This document shows positions 17,281-27,148 of a stretch of 64,000 bases of DNA, in pieces. Each line of letters starts with the position of its first letter. Position 1 is the first letter of the stretch. Below the pieces are notes generated by a model. It was given only the letters and a program-made list of their open reading frames with translations, ran no database searches and was not told the origin of the DNA. The translations under genes were made by a program, and so were the position numbers. This DNA comes from Pelagicoccus albus (GTDB lineage: Bacteria; Verrucomicrobiota; Verrucomicrobiia; Opitutales; Opitutaceae). The DNA lies in contig NZ_JACHVC010000006.1 in NCBI RefSeq assembly GCF_014230145.1, positions 558,001 to 622,000 on the forward strand. The letters run 5' to 3'.

Positions 17281-18393
17281 TTATTCTTCCAGATTCAACT
17301 CAGAGTAGGGCAAATCGAACGCCTCTGCCACAGGCAGATAGGTGATCTCGCCTCGTACTATGTTAAGACCTTTGGCGATGGCCGCATTTTCTCGGGCGCT
17401 ACGCTTCCAGCCTTTATTCGCTATCTGCAAAAGAAACGGGAGCGTTGCATTGGTAAGAGCCAGAGTGGAAGTGACTGGCATCGCTCCGGGCATGTTGGTG
17501 ACGCAATAGTGGATGATACCCTCTTCGACGAAAATGGGGTTGCCGTGGCTTGTGGGGCGCGAAGTCTCGGTAGAGCCGCCTTGGTCAATCGCGACGTCCA
17601 CGATAACGGCGCCTTTTCGCATCAGTGGCAAATGTTCGCGTTTCACGAGCTTGGGCGATTTGGCACCAGGAATTAACACGCTGGATACGACCACGTCTGC
17701 TTCCAGAAGAGCCTCTCGGATGTTGGCGGGATTGGACATGACCGATACCACATTAGGCGGCATTACATCGGAAAGATGCCGGAGCTTCTTCAGGTCGACA
17801 TCTAGCACGTAAACGCGAGCCCCCAATCCGGCCGCCATCTTGGCGGCGTTGCATCCTACGACGCCGGCTCCGAGAATAACTACGTTTGCGGGAGGGACTC
17901 CAGGAACTCCGCCTATAAGGACTCCACGCCCGCCATGTTCTCTTTCTAAGTACTTAGCGGCTTGCTGTATGGCCATTCTGCCGGCTACTTCACTCATGGG
18001 CATGAGGAGCGGCAGGTATCCATTTTTTTCTTGGATTGTCTCGTAAGCTATCGCCACGCATCCGGATTGTTTTACCGCTAGAGTTAGCTCTTCAGAGGCC
18101 GCGAAATGGAAGTAAGTGAAGATTATTTGGTCCTTCCGCATGAGAGGGTACTCCTCGGGGAGGGGCTCTTTTACCTTCACAATCAAGTCAGCCGTCTCGA
18201 ATACGGCTGCTTCAGTCTCCAGAATCTTGGCACCTGCCTCGCGATAGGACTCGTCGCTAAAATCACTGGCGGCTCCTGCTCCTGTCTCTACAAAAACCTG
18301 ATGCCCATAAACCGCTAGGGCTTCCACACCTGATGGTATTAGCGCGACTCTATTTTCCTCGGACTTTTTCTCTCTGACGACACCTATTTTCAT
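17281..18393 (-). CDS. ald: Alanine dehydrogenase
   Basis: A 370-residue NAD-dependent enzyme interconverting L-alanine and pyruvate plus ammonium. The N-terminal catalytic part has MKIGVVREKKSEENRVALIP with the substrate-binding Arg, then VKVKEP with the key Lys near residue 75 and FTYFHFAASEEL with the catalytic His near 96. The Rossmann domain has VVILGAGVVGCNAAKMA at about 170-186. The end keeps VTNMPGAMPVTSTLALTNATLPF, divided here at the family positions. Length matches the family. A 14-base perfect palindrome lies 12 bases upstream of the start and could be an operator. Confidence 0.95.
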   Translation of the reverse strand: MKIGVVREKKSEENRVALIPSGVEALAVYGHQVFVETGAGAASDFSDESYREAGAKILETEAAVFETADLIVKVKEPLPEEYPLMRKDQIIFTYFHFAASEELTLAVKQSGCVAIAYETIQEKNGYLPLLMPMSEVAGRMAIQQAAKYLEREHGGRGVLIGGVPGVPPANVVILGAGVVGCNAAKMAAGLGARVYVLDVDLKKLRHLSDVMPPNVVSVMSNPANIREALLEADVVVSSVLIPGAKSPKLVKREHLPLMRKGAVIVDVAIDQGGSTETSRPTSHGNPIFVEEGIIHYCVTNMPGAMPVTSTLALTNATLPFLLQIANKGWKRSARENAAIAKGLNIVRGEITYLPVAEAFDLPYSELNLEE

Positions 18394-18761
18394 TAGCGAA
18401 TAGTAGAATCTAGATTCTTTGGATACAAGCCGAGTCGCTTGAAAGCAGCTGATTTTTTATTGTGAAACTGCCTTGCTCTTTCACAAAGCAAATCAGCCTG
18501 CGCATTGCATGGATCATGGCAGTTTGCACGAATTCGGGACACCGTGGCGCGTATTGCTTATTTCTTTCCCAGCGAATTTTTAGCCGCACTTTTGGGAAGC
18601 CCATTGCGGCGTAATTGCTGGTAGTGGACAGGTTTCGAACAAGCCGAAATCGAGGAGGTTAGCGACAGGATCTGCTTAACTTTTCGAGTTCGGAACGGTT
18701 TATGCGACGTCTGTGGACGAGAACCCGGTGTCTAGCTGGGCTTCGCCAAAGATATATAATT
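18394..18761. other. Intergenic region between ald and mscS
   Basis: This divergent region should hold promoters for both ald (minus) and mscS (plus). Apart from the palindrome at 18405-18418 I see no clear element. A purine-rich GGAGG lies at about 18653-18657. A possible frame on the minus strand (18410-18604) shows no family features and is not called. Confidence 0.4.
18405..18418. promoter_or_regulatory. Perfect palindrome upstream of ald
   Basis: AGAATCTAGATTCT is a perfect 14-base palindrome with no spacer, 12 bases upstream of the ald start codon. It could be an operator of an Lrp/AsnC-like or other dimeric regulator, but no such gene is adjacent and a site so close to the start codon would act after or at transcription start. 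Confidence 0.35.
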
Positions 18762-19691
<930 letters not shown>

Positions 19692-19751
19692 GATTCTATC
19701 TAGTTCTCGGTCAGTCGCCCGACGAATTTCCTGGCTGACATGATTTTTGAG

Positions 19752-19782
19752 GTCGATGTCCTTTAGGGCATCGGCCCTTTTT
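19752..19782 (+). terminator. Intrinsic terminator of mscS
   Basis: GTCGATGTCC at 19752-19761 pairs with GGGCATCGGC at 19766-19775 (ten pairs, two G-U) around a TTTA loop, followed by CC and five T. Confidence 0.8.
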
Positions 19783-20050
19783 ACGTCCGTGGCTTGTCAG
19801 GGTCCTTGAAGGTGGAGTGTTCCCCGACAGGCCTAAGCTGACTGTATGAATAAAGATAAGTTTGTATTTTTTACCTTGAAGGAACTATTAACACTACTTA
19901 TCTCAAAACTTCATCGAATCACGTCACGCTTACAATCGAATCAGGTGTCATGCGTCGTGATCGTTAATACGAATTTAACCCTGATCAGTTACGAAACTGG
20001 CAAATCTTATATCCCGACCGGTCGAAGGGCTAGGTCCTCAAACTGGTACA
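19783..20050. other. Leader region of the PfkB gene
   Basis: Together with the terminator this is a 359-base stretch without a supported gene. A 70-codon frame at 19846-20058 overlaps the kinase start and has no family resemblance. The stretch is AT-rich and presumably contains the promoter of the kinase/epimerase pair, but I cannot fix -35 and -10 boxes. Confidence 0.35.
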
Positions 20051-21145
20051 ATGAATAACGCAATGAATAGGTACGTAGACTTCTTGAATAACATCAGCGG
20101 CAATGTGCTGCTCGGCTGCGACGGATTTGTCGACGAGGTTTATGAAATCGTCGATGTCAGAAAGAGCCTGACTGAGTTCACAGCTATCGATAATCTGAAA
20201 GAGTTCGGAGAGTTGATCGTTAAGCGAGCTGATGGTGGCGTGGGTCTAGAAATCGTTCCCAAGCGTCGCTGCTCTGGTGGATTCACTCCCAACACTGGTC
20301 GAGTGGCTGCTTTCCTAGGACTAAAACCTACGCTTGCCGGACTTTACGGTGAGAAGACGATCGATCCTGCGTTCGAAGAATTCACGGAAAACTGCAACTT
20401 GTTGTCCCTAGGCGATCCGGCCTTGACCTTGGTATTCGAATTTTCTGACGGCAAGATCCTGATGAGTGCCTTGAAGTCGGTTGCGAACCTGACATGGACC
20501 GAGTTCGTTGAATTCTTTGGAGAGGAGAAGGTTAAGGAGCTATTTGCCGATGTAGATATCCTTGGTCTCGGCTATTGGTCGCTTACTCCCGATTTCGACA
20601 AATTCCTCACTGGATTTATCTCGCAATACCAAGAGTCGAAACCGCCTCGCCGCATGTTCTTCGACTTCGCTGATATCAAGAAAAAGTCGAGCGAGTCTTT
20701 CCTTGAAAGCTTAGCTCTGATCAAGAAGTACAACGAGAAAGTTCCGATGACCATTAGCTTGAACGAGCACGAGGGCGCAGAGCTCTTTTCAAGGTTTGGT
20801 CTCGAATGGAAAGAAGAGCCACAGCAAGTGGCCTCCGGCTTAACTACACTCCGCGAAAAGATCGGGATTGACGAGCTAGTCGTTCACACCCCTCACTTCG
20901 GAGCGGCCTCTAGCGCTACTGACGGTGAAGGCTACGCAATGCAAGAGCTGCAGACTAAAGTTATCCGCACTGCCGGAGCGGGAGATACGTTCAACGGCGG
21001 CTACCTATGCGCCTCACTTGGGGATCTCTCTGTCAAAGAACGTTTGGTAATCGCGAATGCCGCGACTGCATTTTTCGTAACGCACGCGACTGCTCCCACC
21101 AAGGAAGAGATGATTGCCCAAATCGAAAAGGCATCAGATAAGTAG
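20051..21145 (+). CDS. PfkB-family carbohydrate kinase
   Basis: A 364-residue ribokinase-fold kinase. The C-terminal PfkB signature TAGAGDTFNGGYLCAS (about residues 309-324) holds the anion hole GAGD and the catalytic Asp. The N-terminal part has GCDGFVDEVYEIV and GGFTPNTGRVAAFLGLKPTL, the sugar-contacting region. It is longer than ribokinase and has insertions around residues 130-200. It would phosphorylate a sugar or sugar acid. The next gene encodes a DUF4432 aldose-1-epimerase-like protein 61 bases downstream, so the pair probably works in one sugar pathway. Specific substrate is unknown. An alternative start is the ATG at codon 5. Confidence 0.87.
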   Translation: MNNAMNRYVDFLNNISGNVLLGCDGFVDEVYEIVDVRKSLTEFTAIDNLKEFGELIVKRADGGVGLEIVPKRRCSGGFTPNTGRVAAFLGLKPTLAGLYGEKTIDPAFEEFTENCNLLSLGDPALTLVFEFSDGKILMSALKSVANLTWTEFVEFFGEEKVKELFADVDILGLGYWSLTPDFDKFLTGFISQYQESKPPRRMFFDFADIKKKSSESFLESLALIKKYNEKVPMTISLNEHEGAELFSRFGLEWKEEPQQVASGLTTLREKIGIDELVVHTPHFGAASSATDGEGYAMQELQTKVIRTAGAGDTFNGGYLCASLGDLSVKERLVIANAATAFFVTHATAPTKEEMIAQIEKASDK

Positions 21146-21206
21146 CGGATAATCCGGAGTCGGCGTTTTGGCTCCGGATCATTTCAAACCTTTCTTGTAT
21201 TTAAAT

Positions 21207-22391
21207 ATGACTTACGTTCAGACGCTCCTTCACCCCGATGCAAATGGTCCTATGCCTTCGTTGGCATTAGATTCGAAAACGATTTCAGTAGGCAAAAAAA
21301 CGCCTTGGTCGGTCCATTCCAAAACGCTCCGAGGTGGGACGCAGGAAGGGGTCGAATTGGTAGAGATTGATAACGGTAAACTCTCGTTTGCGGTACTTCC
21401 GACGCGTGGGATGGGGATTTGGAAAGGGAAGTGTGGAGAGCTCGAGCTCGGCTGGAATTCGCCCGTCAAGAATCCAGTACACCCAACTTATGTGAATGCC
21501 CTCGATAATGGAGGGATTGGATGGCTTCGCGGATTCAACGAATGGATCGTACGCTGTGGCCTCAGTAGCATGGGGGCACCTGGTAAGGATGTTATTGTGG
21601 ACAATAACGGAAATGCCTTGGAGGCGTTTTTGCCTCTGCATGGGAACATTGCGAATCTGCCAGCTCACACGCTTTCTATCGAGATTACGGAGGAGGAGAT
21701 AATCCTGCGGGGAACAGTGGACGAGACCATGATGTTTGGGCCAGCTTTGCGTCTTGAGACGGAAATCCGCACATCCTTTGGTTCGTCGTCGCTCTCTATT
21801 ATCGATACCGTAACGAACCTCGGAGACAACCCGACCGAGCACGAGCTGCTCTACCATGTCAATTACGGCGCTCCATTGCTAGAACAGGACGCAAAGTTCA
21901 GTGCCCCATTCAAGCAACTCGCTCCGCGGGATCCTAGAGCAGCGGAAGGTATAGACGTTTACGATCATTTCGATGCCCCTCTACCTGGCTTTGTCGAGCA
22001 GGCGTACTTCTTCGAGTTGGCGGGTAAATCGGGCAGCAAAGAGACCTTGGCCATGCTCAAAAACGCGGCGGGAGATCAGGCCTCGCTAGTTCGTTTCTCT
22101 CTCAAAGACTTCCCATGTTTCACCCTTTGGAAAAATACAGCGGGCCAGAACGATGGATACGTGACAGGCTTGGAGCCTTCGACAAACTACCCGAATACTC
22201 GCCGATTCGAACGCGAGAAAGGGCGCATCATAACCCTAGCGGGAGGCGAGTCGCGAAAGACCACTCTCGTGGTGGAAGCTTTGGATACAAAGAAGGCCAT
22301 CAAATCTGTAGAGGCCGAAATCAAGGCTCTACAAAAAGGGGCAAAGGGAAAAGTCCACAGCGAGGCGATAGAGCGTTTTTCGGATATCTGA
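21207..22391 (+). CDS. DUF4432 family aldose-1-epimerase-like protein
   Basis: A 394-residue galactose-mutarotase-fold protein of the DUF4432 family. Recognisable parts are VELVEIDNGKLSFAVLPTRG near the N-terminus, the GWLRGFNEWIVRCGLSSMGAP loop region, LPLHGNIANLPAH with the family His, HELLYHVNYGAPLLE, and GLEPSTNYPNTRRFEREKGR near the end, which matches the conserved Glu-containing motif of the fold. Family members are thought to act on free sugars or their derivatives. The ATG at 21207 is chosen because family similarity starts at MTYVQTLLHPDANG; thirteen codons upstream are also open. It follows the PfkB kinase and ends before a strong terminator. Confidence 0.85.
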   Translation: MTYVQTLLHPDANGPMPSLALDSKTISVGKKTPWSVHSKTLRGGTQEGVELVEIDNGKLSFAVLPTRGMGIWKGKCGELELGWNSPVKNPVHPTYVNALDNGGIGWLRGFNEWIVRCGLSSMGAPGKDVIVDNNGNALEAFLPLHGNIANLPAHTLSIEITEEEIILRGTVDETMMFGPALRLETEIRTSFGSSSLSIIDTVTNLGDNPTEHELLYHVNYGAPLLEQDAKFSAPFKQLAPRDPRAAEGIDVYDHFDAPLPGFVEQAYFFELAGKSGSKETLAMLKNAAGDQASLVRFSLKDFPCFTLWKNTAGQNDGYVTGLEPSTNYPNTRRFEREKGRIITLAGGESRKTTLVVEALDTKKAIKSVEAEIKALQKGAKGKVHSEAIERFSDI

Positions 22392-22422
22392 CTCTCATCC
22401 CTCTAACCATTGCTTTCTCACA

Positions 22423-22453
22423 AGCCCTCTCGTTAAGTTGAGAGGGCTGTTTT
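22423..22453 (+). terminator. Intrinsic terminator of the kinase/epimerase pair
   Basis: AGCCCTCTC at 22423-22431 pairs perfectly with GAGAGGGCT at 22440-22448 and is followed by GTTTT. Confidence 0.85.
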
Positions 22454-22481
22454 GTATCTAGTAATATGAAACTTTGAATAC

Positions 22482-22512
22482 AAAAAGAGGGAGAGCATTT
22501 CGCTCTCCCTCT
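22482..22512 (-). terminator. Intrinsic terminator of the lipoprotein gene
   Basis: On the minus strand an 11-pair perfect stem (22512-22502 with 22496-22486, five-base loop) is followed by five T. It lies 28 bases after the stop of the lipoprotein gene and faces the plus-strand terminator. Confidence 0.88.
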
Positions 22513-22539
22513 TCGACATACAAGTATCAAATTTTATAA

Positions 22540-23133
22540 TCAGGTCTCTTCGTCGAGACGTTCGGTTAGGAGGTCGATTGCACTGACCAGAACCTCCTCA
22601 GTAAGTCCTGTGTCGTCGATGGTCGTGTAGCCTCTCCAGAGTAGAGCATCAGTGCCTTCGTCATACGCTTCTAGGAGGAAGAGACGCGAGTTGGCATCCA
22701 TGTAGATGCTTTCATCGGAAGCTACGTCTACAGTCTTCACGGTCTTGGTTTCGATCGTAGTTCCGTCTGAAATACGGTTCGTCTCAGTGGTAATAATCTC
22801 CACTTCATCGTCTGCCGATGGGTTCAGGTAGCTCGGCTTCGTTGCTGCAAACGTTTTGAAGGTGAATGATATTTCCGGCTCACTTTCGCCAACATAGTTC
22901 AGCCCATCGGATTCGAGGTTGTATACGAGAGCCTCGCCCGCGAATTCTTGAGCATTGTCGCTAAAGGCGGTGTCGTATCTGCTCGTATCCACGACATTCA
23001 GGTCGAAACGATCTGTTTTGCTTAGATCCAAGGCGCTGGTTACTGCGGAGGAGCTTACCTGATGACTGGTGGCACATCCGGTAAGGAAGACGATGGCGAT
23101 GGCGGAGGCGCTGAAGAGTATTGGTTTTTTCAT
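22540..23133 (-). CDS. Putative lipoprotein, DUF4136-like
   Basis: A 197-residue exported protein. Residues 1-20 form a lipoprotein signal with lipobox LTGC (Cys20), so it should be lipid-anchored in the envelope. The mature part starts with a Ser/Thr/Asp-rich linker, then FDLNVVDTSRYDTAFSDNAQ. It ends in LFLLEAYDEGTDALLWRGYT and a helix with VSAIDLLTERL. The order (early Y-D segment, late D-x-x-x-x-x-L-W-R-G) recalls DUF4136 lipoproteins, but I am not certain. It has its own terminator and no co-directional partner nearby. Confidence 0.7.
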   Translation of the reverse strand: MKKPILFSASAIAIVFLTGCATSHQVSSSAVTSALDLSKTDRFDLNVVDTSRYDTAFSDNAQEFAGEALVYNLESDGLNYVGESEPEISFTFKTFAATKPSYLNPSADDEVEIITTETNRISDGTTIETKTVKTVDVASDESIYMDANSRLFLLEAYDEGTDALLWRGYTTIDDTGLTEEVLVSAIDLLTERLDEET

Positions 23134-23444
23134 TATCGTGTTTAGTTAAGTTCTTGGCGGTTGACCGGTTTACGCCTTTTCAGTGCCAATATCTCTTTTT
23201 CGAATACGAAAGAAATTATACGGTTTCTAAGGTGTTCTTTTTCAGGTTCTTAGCAAATTTTGCTTTTTTGTGCTAGCTTACTTGTAGTTGTAGAGAGCGT
23301 GCGAAGTGCATGCCTTGGCCGCCTTTTTGCAAGCCAAGCTGTAAGGGGAGGGGGTGGATGTATACGTTGTGATCGTTTGCCTGAAGCTGTGGTTCACTTC
23401 GCGAATCCTTGAACTTCCAATCATATATTCTCAGGCTCTAACTC
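23134..23444. other. Divergent intergenic region (lipoprotein and pectin methylesterase)
   Basis: This 311-base region must drive both genes. It is AT-rich on the lipoprotein side. CTTGGC at about 23313 can pair with GCCAAG about 20 bases later, but the stem is short and interrupted. I see no clear operator or RNA motif. Confidence 0.35.
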
Positions 23445-24413
23445 ATGTTAAACCCCCTTGCCGTTTTCTCTTTCGTATTTCTCGCTCTCTTAAGTTCCTC
23501 TCCGCTTTATGGAGATGAGCCGGACTTTGTTGTCGCTCTAGATGGCAGTGGCGATTTTACCAGCATCCAAGCTGCGATCGATGCGGTGCCGGAGTTCCGG
23601 AAACAGCGTACTATAATATATGTGAAGCCTGGTCTTTACGAGGAACGTCTTACCTTAGCGTCTACCAAGAATTTAGTTAGCTTGATAGGGGAGGATGCTA
23701 ATTCGACGATCGTAGCGACAGAGATGCATGCGAAGACCTTGAATCGTTTTGGCGAAGAAGTGGGGACAACTGGTTCGTCTGGTTTTTTCGTATTCGGCAG
23801 TGGCTTTATCTGCAAAAATATGACCTTCGAAAATCGGGCGGGCCCTGTAGGGCAAGCCGTGGCAGTCAGGGTTGATGGCGATAGGGTGTTCTTTGAAAAC
23901 TGTCGATTCATAGGGAATCAGGATACTTTGTATCCACATGGTCAGAACAGTCGGCAGTACTATAAAAACTGCTATATCGAGGGTACTGTGGATTTCATTT
24001 TTGGTTGGTCGACAGCGTACTTCGAAGATTGCGAGATCTTTTGTAAAACGAGTGGCTATGTCACAGCTGCGTCAACCGTAGAGAGCCAAGCGTATGGGTT
24101 TGTATTCAAAAACTGCAGGATCACTGGGAACGCTCCAAAAGGGAGCTTCTATCTTGGACGCCCTTGGCGACCCTTTGCTAAGACAGTTTTTATCGACTGC
24201 TACCTAAGCGAGGTGATCAAAGCGGAAGGTTGGCATAACTGGGGAAAGCCAGATGCCGAGCGTACTACATTCTATGCGGAGTACGGCAGTACAGGACCCG
24301 GTTTCGCCGGCTCTGATGCGAGAGAGGGGTGGTCTCATCAAATCCAGACTGAAGAGCTAAGCAATTACACGGCGGAAGCCGTTTTGGGAGACTGGGACTT
24401 GAGCAGCTTGTAG
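23445..24413 (+). CDS. Secreted pectin methylesterase (carbohydrate esterase family 8)
   Basis: A 322-residue pectinesterase with a signal peptide of about 23 residues (hydrophobic core VFSFVFLALLSSSPLYG). The mature protein is a right-handed beta-helix. All four PME motifs are present: GQAVA near residue 145, QDTLYP near 158 with the transition-state Gln, VDFIFG near 183 with the catalytic Asp, and LGRPWRPF near 237 with the substrate-binding Arg. The second catalytic Asp is expected in GNQD. It removes methyl esters from homogalacturonan, exposing it to lyases and hydrolases. No pectate lyase is beside it. The 2,5-dioxovalerate dehydrogenase at 46.9-48.4 kb could act further down the same route. 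It converges with an SGNH hydrolase gene. Confidence 0.93.
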   Translation: MLNPLAVFSFVFLALLSSSPLYGDEPDFVVALDGSGDFTSIQAAIDAVPEFRKQRTIIYVKPGLYEERLTLASTKNLVSLIGEDANSTIVATEMHAKTLNRFGEEVGTTGSSGFFVFGSGFICKNMTFENRAGPVGQAVAVRVDGDRVFFENCRFIGNQDTLYPHGQNSRQYYKNCYIEGTVDFIFGWSTAYFEDCEIFCKTSGYVTAASTVESQAYGFVFKNCRITGNAPKGSFYLGRPWRPFAKTVFIDCYLSEVIKAEGWHNWGKPDAERTTFYAEYGSTGPGFAGSDAREGWSHQIQTEELSNYTAEAVLGDWDLSSL

Positions 24414-24440
24414 CTCAACGCTCCTTCGATTTGGTTGTCT

Positions 24441-25382
24441 TCAGGGCAGATGCTCTAGAATCGCCTCGGCGATAAGCTCGTGTCCCCGCTCGCTTGGATG
24501 TATTAGATCTAGGTAAGGTTTTTCTCCAGATTCGATCGCCTTTGCAAAGTACGGGCCAAGCTGTATCGGCAGAATGCTTAGCTCTTGGCAAATTAGGCCA
24601 ATCTTTGTATTTCCCTCATCAGCGACTCCCCGCTCAACCTCGTCCAATTGCCAGTGTTGGAAGACAATGACTTGCGGGGTAGCTGTTAAGGCGAGTTGTA
24701 AGAACGCTTTTAGATCATCCCGGCATGCTCGCTCGTGATCCTGCCTTGTGAAGTTTTTGACCCGGTTGTTGTTGGGCCCGGTCGGGCTACTTTTCAAGGC
24801 TGGCAGGTAGCGGGGTAGATAACGGGTGATTATCTCCCCAATCGCCGAGCCAGGCTTTTCGGTTGGATATTTGCTTGTATCAATTGGAGCGAAGTTGGGC
24901 GTATCTATATAGTCATGACTTGATGCTATCATAATAACCACATTTGCATCAAAGAATCCGTATTCCTCTGCGTAAGCTCTCCAGTTTCCTGGGCCCCAGC
25001 TTCCAGCGGATATATTTCCAACTATAACTTCTCGTTCGGATTCATCGGAAATCCTTTTTTGGAGTATACTAGTCGCTAGGGTCTCGTGATCTGTTTGGCT
25101 ATCTCCGTGAATGACTGAATCGCCAAACACCATGACGCGATACTCTCCAGAACCCTTTGGGCTGAAGGGCTCCGACCGCATTCCGTACTGATTTACCAAG
25201 ATCCTGTTTCCGAGGCGTGTGAGGTCTTGGTTGGGCTTGGCCATGTATTCGATCGTTGGATGCTCCATTGTTAGGGGAGGATTGCCGAGCCCGATGGCTA
25301 ACCTTGCAATGGCTTCGAAGGCTAAAACGAGGACAAGTGTTAGGAGGCCGAAGCGTACCAATTTTGACTTAAGCCATCTCAT
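24441..25382 (-). CDS. SGNH/GDSL hydrolase family protein, membrane-anchored
   Basis: A 313-residue protein with an N-terminal membrane segment (about residues 8-32, VRFGLLTLVLVLAFEAIARLA) and an extracytoplasmic SGNH hydrolase domain. Block I is VMVFGDSVIHG near residue 88 with the nucleophile Ser, block II is around VGNISAGSWGPGNW, and block V is DLIHPSERGHELIAEAIL with the Asp-His pair. SGNH enzymes are esterases of lipids, acetylated sugars or peptidoglycan. An acetyl-polysaccharide esterase would suit the neighbouring pectin methylesterase, but that is a guess. The upstream ADs around residue 150 (MIASSHDYIDTPN) also fits the family. Confidence 0.78.
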   Translation of the reverse strand: MRWLKSKLVRFGLLTLVLVLAFEAIARLAIGLGNPPLTMEHPTIEYMAKPNQDLTRLGNRILVNQYGMRSEPFSPKGSGEYRVMVFGDSVIHGDSQTDHETLATSILQKRISDESEREVIVGNISAGSWGPGNWRAYAEEYGFFDANVVIMIASSHDYIDTPNFAPIDTSKYPTEKPGSAIGEIITRYLPRYLPALKSSPTGPNNNRVKNFTRQDHERACRDDLKAFLQLALTATPQVIVFQHWQLDEVERGVADEGNTKIGLICQELSILPIQLGPYFAKAIESGEKPYLDLIHPSERGHELIAEAILEHLP

Positions 25383-25459
25383 TTCCTGAAACTTCCGCTG
25401 GGTGGTGGTTTATTGCGGCCTGAAAGTCTCTCGATCAGGTTGCAGAGTCCAAACTCTTG

Positions 25460-26644
25460 TTACAGTGCGATTTCTACGCTAGCGGATGATCTCTTCGCTT
25501 TTTCGAGAGCCTTTTCGATGGTCTCTGCTCTGGCGAGGCAAACGCCCATGCGGCGCCTGCCATTTACTCCCGGCTTTCCGAATAGTCGAAGTTGGGTGTC
25601 CGCTTCGGAAAGGACGGTTCTCAAATTCCCGTAGCTTACCTTGTCCGATGTTCCCTCGACGAGTATCACGGAGCTCGCAGTTGGTCCGAATTGACGAATT
25701 GCTGGGATTGGCAACCCGAGCAGTGCCCGGGCGTGCAGGGCGAATTGCGAGAGGTCCTGCGAAGCCATGGTCACCATCCCCGTGTCGTGTGGGCGAGGGG
25801 AAACTTCGCTAAAATACACGAGGTCTCCTTTCACGAATAGCTCCACGCCGAAGATTCCGTGCCCACCCAAGGCATCTGTCACGGATTTCGCTATGTGTTT
25901 CGCATTCTCCAAAGCTTTTTCTGTCATGGCTTGGGGCTGCCAGGATTCTCGATAGTCTCCATCTTCTTGGCGGTGGCCGATCGGGTCGCAGAAACCCGTG
26001 CCGTCGGAGTGACGAACGGTGAGAAGGGTTATTTCGTAATCGAAATCTACAAAGCCCTCTACGATCACCTTACCCTTGCCGGCACGCCCTCCCTCTTGGG
26101 CGTATTTCCAAGCGCTCTCGATATCTTCAGCCGATTTCACGACGCTCTGGCCCTTTCCGGAAGAGCTCATGATCGGTTTGACCACACAAGGCATCCCTAT
26201 CTCGTTAATTGCTTTTTCGAAATCATCGAATTCCTCTGCAAATTTATAGGGGGAGCACAGAAGACTTAATTCCTCGGCAGCGAGCCGGCGAATCCCTTCG
26301 CGGTTCATCGTCAATTGAGTGGCTCTAGCTGTAGGGGCTACCCGAACTAGACCAGCTTTTTCGAGTTCCGCCAAGGTGTCGGTCGCAATGGCTTCAACTT
26401 CTGGGACTACGAGATCGGGCCTTTCGGATTCGATCACTGACCGTAAGGCTTCTCCATCGAGCATTGATATTACATGGCAGCGATCCGCTACCTGCATGGC
26501 GGGCGCATTCTCGTATGCGTCTACGGCGATTACTTCAACGCCGTACCGCTGTAGTTCAATTGCCACTTCTTTGCCGAGTTCGCCGGAACCACAAAGCAGG
26601 ATTTTTGTTGCGGTGGGACTAAATGGAGTGCCGATTTGGGTCAT
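25460..26644 (-). CDS. purT: Formate-dependent phosphoribosylglycinamide formyltransferase
   Basis: A 394-residue ATP-grasp enzyme that formylates glycinamide ribonucleotide with formate and ATP in purine synthesis, replacing folate-dependent PurN. Visible are [20 protein letters not shown] at the N-terminus, [25 protein letters not shown], the ATP-grasp [17 protein letters not shown] loop, [14 protein letters not shown], the metal-binding [28 protein letters not shown], and [16 protein letters not shown] at the C-terminus. Length equals that of E. coli PurT. The gene stands alone; 504 bases of non-coding DNA lie upstream. Confidence 0.95.
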   Translation of the reverse strand: MTQIGTPFSPTATKILLCGSGELGKEVAIELQRYGVEVIAVDAYENAPAMQVADRCHVISMLDGEALRSVIESERPDLVVPEVEAIATDTLAELEKAGLVRVAPTARATQLTMNREGIRRLAAEELSLLCSPYKFAEEFDDFEKAINEIGMPCVVKPIMSSSGKGQSVVKSAEDIESAWKYAQEGGRAGKGKVIVEGFVDFDYEITLLTVRHSDGTGFCDPIGHRQEDGDYRESWQPQAMTEKALENAKHIAKSVTDALGGHGIFGVELFVKGDLVYFSEVSPRPHDTGMVTMASQDLSQFALHARALLGLPIPAIRQFGPTASSVILVEGTSDKVSYGNLRTVLSEADTQLRLFGKPGVNGRRRMGVCLARAETIEKALEKAKRSSASVEIAL

Positions 26645-27148
26645 ATCCGGCAGTCAATCGTTAGACTGCCTTAGGGCAACACTGTAGAAACAAGCTCGTC
26701 TCGATTCGCTTCTGTGGGTGTTAGTGCACCTATTCGAGCATATCGAGCTCAAGCGGAACGTGCTTTGCTTTTTAGGGAGCGGTGCGAGGCTCCTCATTAC
26801 CCACCTGCGGTACACCTAGTGCTTTACCTGATAGAAAGAGAGTGTTCACCTCGATTAAAGCAGCTTGCTTTTACGACTCATGCAGACCCTAGCCCTTTTG
26901 GCAAATCTACCCCTACTATGGGTTAAATATACGCATTAGCCGAAATAAATCCTTCGATTAGGGCGCGGAATTCATAAGAAAAGGCTTTAAACATAGAGGT
27001 TACCACTTAGGTACGGCAACTGCTATACCCATCAAATTCCAAATAGTCACAAAAATCTGAAAAAAATTAGGGAACTTTCCCACGTAATATTTGCCTCCTC
27101 TTCCCTTTCTTCGAACGCAAATTTCAGGTTTAACTCTACATCTCTCTA
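26645..27148. other. Long intergenic region before the giant repeat protein
   Basis: A 504-base stretch without a supported gene. It serves as divergent promoter region for purT and the repeat protein. At 26909-26923 there is a small inverted repeat, ACCC-N7-GGGT, just upstream of an AT-rich segment, which could be a regulator site. The last 150 bases are AT-rich. A 70-codon frame at 26714-26926 has no family features and is not called. Confidence 0.4.

Noticed and set aside
18410-18604. 64-codon minus-strand frame upstream of ald
   Set aside because: Includes the palindrome and the ald promoter region; no family features.
19846-20058. 70-codon frame before the PfkB gene
   Set aside because: It overlaps the kinase start, has no family resemblance and no ribosome site; probably leader DNA.
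26714-26926. 70-codon frame in the purT/giant-gene gap
   Set aside because: Composition is not protein-like for this genome and nothing supports translation.
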